From Symsagittifera roscoffensis (taxonomy: Eukaryota; Xenacoelomorpha; Acoela; Convolutidae), in the NCBI RefSeq assembly GCF_963678635.1, contig NC_087069.1:12218530-12282529 (forward strand): a stretch of 64,000 bases of DNA, in the 5' to 3' direction. Below, one piece after another: positions 9,701 to 17,500 of the stretch. A program made the translations under genes and the position numbers. Each line of letters starts with the position of its first letter. Within the stretch, counting starts at the first letter, position 1. Under the pieces are notes generated by a model. That model did not search any database, was not told the origin of the DNA, and saw only the letters and a program-made list of their open reading frames with translations.

Positions 9701-10240
9701 GTCTAGTTCTCTCCGCGCTTGATCCCTCTCAAGCACCGCTTTATCCCGGTCGAGGTTCGCCTTATTCCTTTCCCGCTGGGTCCTCTCGAGTTCTCTTTTC
9801 ATGGCACTGACGTCCGGATAAGCTTCCCCCGTCTGCTGTGCCCGTGTCATCGATGGTACCTTACTCGTACTCTGGCTCGTGGACCTGACTGATGGTCTGA
9901 CAGGCAGTGGGAATTCCCCCGCGCCATACTCCGTATTGTTGTCCAGGCCAGGGTTCCTCGCCAAATCGAACCCCCTTATCGCTCCATCCACGTTCCAGGA
10001 CAGCCATCTGGTTTGTTCTTGATTGGACACCCCATCAGTGGTGTAGCCTACCATCAAAACCGCTTCCGTCGCAGACTCTCGACACTCGCCCTGTTCCTCC
10101 AATTGGAGGATGGCATTCAGCATCACTGCCATTCTCTCGTCCACTTGAGTATAATCCAGGTCCCTCAGCCGCCGGTACAATTCGTCAAGTGTGGGCTTTT
10201 TCAGAGCCGATGGCATGGACTTCCAGTATCGATCTGCCAT
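6761..10240 (-). CDS. GIANT ORF3: coiled-coil protein with SGNH/GDSL hydrolase domain plus a second SGNH-like domain
   Basis: The first good ATG is at 10240 (1159 codons); the frame is open to 10276 from a TTG. Residues ~149-225 are an R/E/L/D-rich coiled coil. Residues ~400-580 carry the ordered SGNH blocks: IIGDSLLR (GDS, residues 408-410), FAGAAT (block II Gly), VGTNDVSRG (block III Asn) and DGIHFDRP (block V Asp-His). Family knowledge: these give a Ser-Asp-His esterase/acyl-hydrolase fold, with block II Gly and block III Asn forming the oxyanion hole. Residues ~826-1070 show a second, eroded set: VIVAGSDFEG in place of GDS, then LLLFAGMNDH, with no clear DxxH. Esterase domains are known in ORF1 of some non-LTR retrotransposons; in an LTR element this is unusual. 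Substrate unknown. It follows pol after about 480 bp of non-coding sequence. Confidence 0.82.
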   Translation of the reverse strand: MADRYWKSMPSALKKPTLDELYRRLRDLDYTQVDERMAVMLNAILQLEEQGECRESATEAVLMVGYTTDGVSNQEQTRWLSWNVDGAIRGFDLARNPGLDNNTEYGAGEFPLPVRPSVRSTSQSTSKVPSMTRAQQTGEAYPDVSAMKRELERTQRERNKANLDRDKAVLERDQARRELDIMRAERLQAERVRENAANCEHLKQALERDQAKLERIQQQQRELDMQKGARPKERVVTVSRPESRMEVDEAPRSKGRFNLDRAAQEHMNEGLEVWIPPESASSLRGMETQVIRPLMDVALPGYTPSSTPGSSQVSGGSSRLKELHERLQLRNRESPARADLPSTWGEQPVRSVVISSYKKNTEGRYRKHNRIDWSAAQRERRDCFHDATWVEYFTHPRVPEGVVHLIIGDSLLRVLTRIQSHWQTGVLSFAGAATPQMLATLEMLGMVSVYTVTLMVGTNDVSRGEARKVTRLHEKMSCILEEIRIQMDPAILTICTVPYNMGADQHALDMNTKVRSLNETIRKIHQRSVLPLRLMDVAEQMELSSFPYDASADGIHFDRPRGVEWLNNVFQRHICALEAELLETARVTFGPPPNPPFFNPRSLSSRLGERADSRDSSRNSRTKLPSTTPMEADEAISSTPQGSIKSSVVVAEKKRSEKPLETSRLKYEEKVKELDLEDLECRQELARTLGLEQVSDEDLGRHQCVDWLKAHETHFARAKLMETADLTGIPTKSMMGPINYRPLKSLGSPGLVVEPPKHRTSIARIRVATPAQLRVVDKLMDPREMELPDAAYEGAKLANDPRYGKPCGQAQLAKTLAVYDRADPAATRVVIVAGSDFEGTSPKLFWPETLIYALPGAELNQMLTLVVAMKSEMPCEPELLLFAGMNDHLHATGFLEQLKGGEPTPKRIWEAIQTLFAAINEIQENVASRFGSKTKVAFTTSPGYSSMPLALQFVYAILILIAEGNGWRVLMAAPNRELEPTNLKLRRSELAAAWADVSHALRGFYELADILIVLDEVLLLEISNFARQLKLSPIKRDDHPVVAHLTASLWFRDMELTITSSTSRSRGPNNKRKNVAASEKQLESMVLRLAQEGGKWPFLTPRLENATEKTREDAPLLVKQIWDFLEEQLGIAEKKEMTVGRFVTTAQLEGSGGSTRRVS

Positions 10241-10271
10241 TCCTGTGATTTCAATTGAGCCTTTGAGTATT

Positions 10272-10366
10272 AGCAACTTGAGTTTTACCTGAGCAACTTG
10301 AGTTTTACCTGAGCAACTTGAGTTTTACCTGAGCAACTTGAGTTTTACCTGAGCAACTTGAGTTTT
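10272..10366. repeat. 20-bp direct tandem repeat, 4.75 copies
   Basis: The unit agcaacttgagttttacctg is repeated head to tail four times plus 15 bases, with no visible variation. It sits just upstream (element direction) of the ORF3 start, between pol and the cargo genes. Each unit contains one CTTGAG hexamer, the motif enriched across the element. Perfect identity suggests recent expansion or gene conversion. Confidence 0.95.
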
Positions 10367-10717
10367 CTTTTTGAGATGTCGTTTTCTTCCTTCAATTGAA
10401 TATAGATGAGTAGTCAATGTGAGTTCAACAAATCAATCTGAAAATAACACCCGATTTTTTAGACCGACAAGCTGTGTCCCTAACCAGAAAACCCCATTAC
10501 TTTTATGATTAAAACCCCCTCCTTTTCGCCCTACTAAAATAGTTCAATTGAAATATTCTAAAAACATGCAGATACATTTTATGTTTTAGCACCATCAATC
10601 ATTTAAAATAATTATTGTCATGCCAATCACCCCTAAGATCCCTTACCTGTTTTGTACTCCAGTACCTAGCTCAAGACTCCTCCCTCACACCCGGCTCGAT
10701 ACCCCCGTGTACCCGAC
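10367..10717 (-). other. GIANT intergenic spacer between pol and ORF3
   Basis: AT-rich, non-coding in all frames on the element strand. It is the natural place for an internal promoter or splice acceptor serving the downstream genes, but I see no recognisable signal beyond the adjacent 20-bp repeat. Confidence 0.5.
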
Positions 10718-13700
10718 TCAGGCGATGCTCAAGTAGTACTTCTTATGAAGATACACCATTATCTCAGTTTCTGCAAAGACTACATGTAAGATAGCGTACA
10801 ATTCCCTTGGGCTCAGTTTGCCCCTGTTTGGGTCATACACCGGCATTGAGACCTCTGTTATCCCTCTTTCAATCATGAAGTCTCGTAGTCTTGTTAGTGC
10901 CAAAATTACGTGTTCGGGATCAATTGTGTTCCTGTCATTGACCCTCGTCACTAAGAAGCACAGGTATTTCCCCGGGACTTGTGCTACTGATGGTGAGAGC
11001 GCTGCCATCCCTCCCAGTCCTGGTCTCTGTCTGAACAGAAACTCTACGTTCTGGTATTCTCTCTTGAAGTCAGCCTCCAGTCTTGATTTGAAACTCATGT
11101 CTGCCGTGATGCAGATCGCGCTCGTTCTGTTTGACAGGATGAAGTCACTATCTGTTATCATGATGTTTTCCGAGTACTGATTGGGTATTTCAAATTTCGT
11201 TTTGAAATTCCGGCCTATGTTAGGCTCTGGCTCTTCTTCTTCCAGCTCCTTTTCGCTGGTTTCTCTCACTTCCTTGAGCTTCTTTATCATCAAATTTTCG
11301 GTGTGGGTAAGTCCTACCCCCACTCCCCGGACAAAAATATTTATCGACTTCCCCGTCGATGTTGTCGGGTCTAAATTGTCCGGTGGAATGTCCAGCGGCC
11401 TGTCTGTCGCCGCCCAGCCGAAGAGAGGGTCTTTTGACTTCCTGTGTTTTTCCGCTGACACGTCAACTTGCTGGATACTTTGTCCTCCATGGCCTTCGTC
11501 TTTGACGTCGCGTATCCACTCTAGTATCCTCAAGTTCGTGTTCTCCCTCCTCTCTATCTCGCTCTGTTCGAGGTCCGTCTCCATTTCTGGTGTCGAGTAA
11601 TCTTCCTGCGGATAGTGTCCTCCATCATCAATGACCTGCCATTCCTCTTCGGCTTCCAGTTCGCCTGCACTCAGTAATTCCTCGCCCAATTTGTCTGGCT
11701 GTATCTTGTCAATCAAGAAGTCATCCCCATATCTGTTGTATCTCATACCCGTCCGTTTACGATTGCCAGTTCTGGTTCCCGGTGATATTGGTCGATCCGG
11801 CTCCATCCACTTCGGCACCTCATCTTGCTCCGGGTCGTTCCAGTCTTCTTCTGCAAACGATCCTGCTTCAGACTCCACCTCTATCTTTTCATTGTCGTCC
11901 AAGCTCAAGTTTTCATTGCCATCATTTTTCTCCCTGGTGCCCCTCTCATTCACTTCACACGCTGGTTCTACCACCAGGTACTCGAGACCCTCCATGTCTT
12001 TCGGTAGGCACCAGTCTTCCGGGGACGGGACGTGAGGCTTCAGATTTTCGTAATGTGCTGCTCGCCCAGTACTCAAGCGGTAGAACCGTCCTTGCTGATG
12101 TACTTCCGTTATCATGAATGGTCCCCTCCACTTCTTGAGTAGTTTCTTTGTTCCCTTGGTCGGTATGACATTTTGGAAGACCCACACGTACTGGCCCACT
12201 TCATATGGTTTTGCTTGTAATATTTTTTCGTCATACTTCTTGCGTTGTCTCATTTGCGCTTGCGCCGTGTTCCTCCTGCATAGCTCGTTTAGCTCTTGTT
12301 GTCTTTTGATCGCTTCCTTCACATATGCCTGAGGCGACGTCCTCTTCCCCTCGTATTCTGGGTAGAAGAATGTTAGAGGCATTGCCCTCTCCCTGCCCGT
12401 CAACATCATGAAAGGACTGATGCCCGTCGTTGAGTGCTGTGTACTGTTATAGGCTCCTACTACCTGTGGCAGGTATTTGTCCCAGTGCGTCATGTATCTT
12501 GAGCAGTACACCCTTAACATGTTGACCAGTGTCCTGTTCTGTCTCTCTACCAACCCATTGGTCTGTGGATGATAGGTCGTCGAGTGTGCTTGAGCAATGT
12601 GCGATCTCTTCATCAATTCTTTTGTCAAGTCCCCCACAAAAGCTTTGCCGTTGTCCGACTGGAAAGTCATTGGACAACCATACCGCGATATCCAATGCGT
12701 TATCAAATGATCACATGTCTCCTCGGCCGAGGCTGTTTGGCACGGGACCGCTTCCGCCAACTTTGTGAAGTGATCTATTATAACCAGTATCTGGTTATAT
12801 CCCGACTCCGTCATGCAGATTTTTTGGTGGTCTATCTGCACCACTTCATTGAACTCTGAGCTCTCAACGGACTTGAGGGGAAACTTCATCTTCCTTGGGT
12901 CTTTTACCTGGAGACATGCCAGGCAGGCATTCACCCATCTCTCGCAAGCTTTTCTCATTCCTGGCCAATCAAACCTGTGAAGTATCCTTTGTTGTACTTT
13001 GTCTATCCCCTGGTGGCCCATCTGGTCGTGTGATCTGAAAAGCACCTCCGTTTGGTATAATTGTGGTAGTATGATGAGGTTGTGTTTGTGTAATACCTTT
13101 TCCTCATCTCTCCTCTTGCACGCTACCACCCCATCAGCTGTGTGATAAAGTAAGTCTTTCTTTTCTTTGTAGAACTGGCTCAAGATCTTGTAGCTGTCTT
13201 CCTCAAGTTCCCCCTTCTCCCTGACCCCCGACTGGATCCATTTGGAGAGATTACTTGTCATTTTGTCATTCTTCTGGGCTCTTATTAGGTCTGACAGCCT
13301 ATATCTCGCCTTGACATGCTCCTTTAGCGCCATGATCTGTCCATTCATCTCACCAGGGTTGTGGATGTCATCACTCAGTTTCACGCATATCATCCTTTTC
13401 ACGATTTTCATGTCTTCTTCTGGTACCAGATTCGTTCTGACGTTCGAGTTGCACGACAGTTCCCTGAATGGCTTTCTTGAAACCGCAATTTTCTCAAGTT
13501 CTTCACCACCTCGTACCTCTTGTATGTCCAGATTGTACGTTCCTGAAGATGGATCCGTCTGTAACTCCCTGTCGTGTTGTCTTATCTTCTCTTCCGCCAA
13601 TATCATGCACAGACTATCCTGGTCTTCACTGCTCTCATCCGAGTCTTTATCCCATTCTTCATGCTCCCCGGACAATTTCCCTTCTCCGGTTTCTTCTTTT

Positions 13701-14581
13701 TCTATGAACCTGGACCACTCCCCGGACTCTTGATCTAGTCCCAGGTGTTCAGCCTCTTCTTTGAACGCCACTTTCTTTTTCCTAACCTTGGTCTGTTCCA
13801 GAACGTCCTCGGGGATTTTTTCAACTAGTGACCGCACGACGTCCTTGCTATCAGCGACGCTCCCTGTTGAGAGGTCAGTATTGTTCACTGTTTCTTGTTT
13901 CCGAAGTATGGTGACTTCCGGTTCCTTTTGACCCTTCTCTTGGATCACGGGTTTGTCATCTGATAGTTTCTCAAGCAGCCTCATTAAGTCTTCACCTATT
14001 CGGGCAGTTCCCGCCTCTACCTGGTTGAGGTCATAACCTTTTGCCTTGAGCGTTTCCCTCACGATCTTGGACTTGAGCATTGTTCCTATCGGAATCCTTC
14101 TGCTTTTCTTCAATATGGTCTTTTCTGGATGTTCTTTAGGTAATTCCGGGTGATCTTCAATCGGTTTGCCTGATTTGTCCAGCCATCTCGTGAGTGGAAG
14201 ACTGTCGTACGTTTCCTTGTCCATGAAGGAGAAGCCATCTTTGATCTCAGGTCTGTCCGCCTCTCTTTGTTCTTGTCTCTCGTAGAACTCCGTCTTCTTA
14301 CTCAAGCTGTCGGCATTTTGATGTTTGTCTCGTGTTCTATGCTCAATTATCATATTGTATCCGTCTAGACGAACTATCCACCTCCCGATGTAACTCTGGT
14401 CCATCGAGTACGTTTTCAGCCAGCTTAGTGCTCGGTTGTCGACTCGCAACTTAAATGGCTCACTGCCCAGGTACGCCCTGTACTTCTCAACAAAGGTAAC
14501 CACCGCGAACATCTCTGCCTTCGGTGCTCCGTACTTCATTTCCGTGTCACTCAGGACTTTGCTCCCGTAAGCCCATTCCAC
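10718..14581 (-). CDS. pol: GIANT Pol part 2: RNase H (rest), integrase, C-terminal macro-domain-like module
   Basis: The frame opens at a GTG at 14581, inside the RNase H domain, and runs 1287 codons. Residues 1-95 complete RNase H (KAEMFAV, VDNRALSW). Residues 95-480 are a long charged spacer. The integrase zinc finger is H517, H523, C553, C556. The core has D584 (VQIDH), D643 (QSDNGKAF) and E679 (GLVERQNR). WRGPF at 818-822 fits the Gypsy GPY/F module. After an acidic linker (850-1130), residues ~1137-1283 resemble macro domains of the TARG1/OARD1 type: an ITADMS strand, LCFLVTR, a helix with LRDFMIERGI, then EVSMPVYD and EIMVYL. The lysine and aspartate used by TARG1 are not clearly kept. 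The frame is -1 relative to Gag-RT, with a 31-bp overlap. Because the switch falls inside RNase H, it is probably a mutation. Confidence 0.88.
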   Translation of the reverse strand: MEWAYGSKVLSDTEMKYGAPKAEMFAVVTFVEKYRAYLGSEPFKLRVDNRALSWLKTYSMDQSYIGRWIVRLDGYNMIIEHRTRDKHQNADSLSKKTEFYERQEQREADRPEIKDGFSFMDKETYDSLPLTRWLDKSGKPIEDHPELPKEHPEKTILKKSRRIPIGTMLKSKIVRETLKAKGYDLNQVEAGTARIGEDLMRLLEKLSDDKPVIQEKGQKEPEVTILRKQETVNNTDLSTGSVADSKDVVRSLVEKIPEDVLEQTKVRKKKVAFKEEAEHLGLDQESGEWSRFIEKEETGEGKLSGEHEEWDKDSDESSEDQDSLCMILAEEKIRQHDRELQTDPSSGTYNLDIQEVRGGEELEKIAVSRKPFRELSCNSNVRTNLVPEEDMKIVKRMICVKLSDDIHNPGEMNGQIMALKEHVKARYRLSDLIRAQKNDKMTSNLSKWIQSGVREKGELEEDSYKILSQFYKEKKDLLYHTADGVVACKRRDEEKVLHKHNLIILPQLYQTEVLFRSHDQMGHQGIDKVQQRILHRFDWPGMRKACERWVNACLACLQVKDPRKMKFPLKSVESSEFNEVVQIDHQKICMTESGYNQILVIIDHFTKLAEAVPCQTASAEETCDHLITHWISRYGCPMTFQSDNGKAFVGDLTKELMKRSHIAQAHSTTYHPQTNGLVERQNRTLVNMLRVYCSRYMTHWDKYLPQVVGAYNSTQHSTTGISPFMMLTGRERAMPLTFFYPEYEGKRTSPQAYVKEAIKRQQELNELCRRNTAQAQMRQRKKYDEKILQAKPYEVGQYVWVFQNVIPTKGTKKLLKKWRGPFMITEVHQQGRFYRLSTGRAAHYENLKPHVPSPEDWCLPKDMEGLEYLVVEPACEVNERGTREKNDGNENLSLDDNEKIEVESEAGSFAEEDWNDPEQDEVPKWMEPDRPISPGTRTGNRKRTGMRYNRYGDDFLIDKIQPDKLGEELLSAGELEAEEEWQVIDDGGHYPQEDYSTPEMETDLEQSEIERRENTNLRILEWIRDVKDEGHGGQSIQQVDVSAEKHRKSKDPLFGWAATDRPLDIPPDNLDPTTSTGKSINIFVRGVGVGLTHTENLMIKKLKEVRETSEKELEEEEPEPNIGRNFKTKFEIPNQYSENIMITDSDFILSNRTSAICITADMSFKSRLEADFKREYQNVEFLFRQRPGLGGMAALSPSVAQVPGKYLCFLVTRVNDRNTIDPEHVILALTRLRDFMIERGITEVSMPVYDPNRGKLSPRELYAILHVVFAETEIMVYLHKKYYLSIA

Positions 14582-17500
14582 TCTTGTTCCTGATGGAGGA
14601 CTCCTGAAATCGCAACCACCGACGCATCCGTGTCCAGCACGTAAATCCCTTTCTCAGTCGGCATCCCCAGTACTGGTGCCTCACATAGCTCTTTCTTTAT
14701 CCTCTGGAATGACTCCTCTGCTGCGTTGTTCCATGTGAACTTCTTGCCCTTGTGCCTCATCAATTGTTGCATCGGGTACACCTTGTCCGCGTAGCCTTTG
14801 ATGAACTCTCTGTAGTAGTTAGCGAAGCCCAGGAAGCTCATCAACTGGTGTTCCGTCTTTGGTGAATTCCAGGTTAGGACTGCCTCCACGGCGTCTGGAT
14901 CACGTCTGATGCCGTGCTTGTCTACCATCCTGCTCAAGTATTTAATTGAGTCCTTGAGTATCTCGCACTTTGATGGTTTACACTTTAGCCCCGATCTTTT
15001 CATGCACGCGAACACCTCGTCAAGTCTCTCAATGTGGTCTTCTAGTGTTGGCGTTGCTATTACCACGTCATCCACGTAGCACATTACCAGGTTGCCATAC
15101 TTCTTTGTCACGCCTATCAGCGCGTGTGCCATCAATCGCTGAAACGTGGCTGTGACATTGCAAAGTCCAAACGGCATCCGTTTCCATTGAAACAGACCCA
15201 ACTCGCAGGCAAACCCTGTCTTGTCCCTGTCCTGCTTCCGTAGTGGTACCTGCCAAAAGGCCGAGCCTAAATCAAGAGTCGTAAAAAATTTTGCATCACC
15301 TAACTTCGAGAGGCTCTCATCAATCCTAGGTATGGGATAGGCATCCTTCACCGTGACGGAGTTCAGGTATCGAAAGTCACAACAAAACCTTAACTGGTCG
15401 CCTTTATTTTTGGCCATCACTACTCCACACGCCCACGGTGACTTGGATGGTTCTATCATGTCATACTCTAGTAACGTTTCGATTTTTTTTCTACACGCGT
15501 CCGATTTGTGTGGGGTCATTCGCCTCGCCCCCTCCCTGTGTGGTACCGCGTTTTCCTCTAATTCTATTTCATGCTCAACAAAATTACAACACCCGATATC
15601 CGCCTTATGCCTCGAAAAAACTTCCTCGTTCCGCTCTAGTACGTCCTTGATGGCTTCGAGCTGTTCATCTTTCAGTTTGCCCCTCAAATGTTCAATCTCC
15701 GGCAGCACCGGTTTATCAGTCTGCATTTCATCTAGTGTGGGTCGCTCTGGAAAGTTCGAACAGCTCGACAGCCCATCGTCCGTTTCTGACTTAAGTGATT
15801 TAATAAGACCTGATGAATCTTTTATTTTCTGCAATCGTCTCAAGATACAAATTTTGTCCCTGTGATTGGGACAATCAACAACTTCATTTTGTTTTGAGTT
15901 CTCAATCGTTTCATATCGAGTTTTAACCGGTAAAGCATATCCCAGTTTCCTCCCTCTCTGTATCGTGATCGGTATATCAAGGGTATTCAACAAAACACTG
16001 ACGCAGAGGCCGCTCTTCGTTATCGAGAATGATCTTCCTAAAACAGCAGCACTTTGACTATTAGGATTCGGAACTATACACACTTGCTTGTTGTCACTAA
16101 GTTCATTGTAATTTTTCATCCTCAAGCTTACGATTGCCGCTTCATTAGCTTTTAGCCTCACCCTCCTACTCAAGAATACCGGTGCTTTGTTTTCATTTGC
16201 CATTATTAAATTTACCGGTTTGATTGCGTACCTCCTATCCGGGTTCCGTATCCTGAACATTGCGTTATTTAGATCAATCGTTACGTCGAAATTCCTGATG
16301 AAATCTCTGCCCAAAATGAATTGGTCAGACTCATCTAGGTTTTCTACTACAAGAAAACTCATCCACAGGTTACGTTCCCCCAGATTGAGCGCTATTATCG
16401 GCGTTCTGCCTAACACGCGCAGGGCTCCCTTGTTCGCAGCCGACAACCGTATTCTCGAATCTATCAAGTCATCTTTGTTGAAGCCCATTCGTTCCCAAGT
16501 TTCGATTGGTATGACACTCAAGACCGCTCCCGTGTCAAGTAACCCACGTAACTGAGTCTTCTTGCCACTTATGTCTAGCACGTGCCCTGTCACATCTGCC
16601 TCTGTCCCGATGTGCATTGCATCTTCTTCAAGCATGGCGCAGTGTCCAATCGATCTCACTTTCAACTCTTCTTTCCCTACGTAGATTTGCCCAATTAGGT
16701 CTTCGTCACATGTTATCATCGTTCTGGTATAGATGTTGATCCCATCTATATTTAGCATCACCTCGTGTGGACCATAAGCTTCAGTATACCTATTATCAAC
16801 ACGTACCGACTTGCTGCCCCCTCTCGTGAGCAGTGCTCTCAACGTTCTAGAAGTCGTTTGTGGGCTTATACAACTCAAGTAATCTGCGTACACGTCAATG
16901 TGCATTATTGTCTGGTCGCTCGGTTCGCTCAAGTTTCTGGTTACCTCGTGGCCGCCCACTGTGATTATCGACATTATTCTAGCCCCGATTTTCGATATGC
17001 CGAATGGCTTTCCCGTCACCATTTTTACAGTGTTACAATTCCCGGTCTTTGTTGAGCCTGATACGGCCTCTGGTGTTGGGTTTGATCCGGTTAATGCTTC
17101 GTTAAAATTCTTTCTTTCGATCTCCAGTTTTAGTCGTTGCTCTATTTCTTTCGCAGCCAGATCCTGCTTCACTTTGTTGATGGCCTCCGCTGCCGCCTTC
17201 TCGTAATCTATTTCTGGGGCTTTCTTCGCCGTGGCCTCTGCTGCACTACCACATTGTGTTACAGCTTTCACTGTTTTCGTTGGTAGCTCTACATTTGGTC
17301 CCTCGAGTTTTTTCGTCTCAAATTCACCTTGTCTGTTTCTCTGGTTCTGCACTGCTGCCAATGCCAACTTGTGTTTTGGATGACTCTGATTCTTGACCGC
17401 TTCCCAGAACAACGGACAGTCCATCCTGAAGTGCCCCTCTTGGTTACAGAAGAAGCATCTTGCACCTATTTTGATGATCAAGCCACTATAGAACTGGTGT

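Noticed and set aside
10272-10366. CRISPR-like array
   Set aside because: Units are head to tail with no spacers, and the context is a eukaryotic retroelement.
14551-14581. Programmed -1 frameshift site
   Set aside because: The switch lies within the RNase H domain rather than at a gag/pol boundary, so an indel is likelier; kept only as a question.
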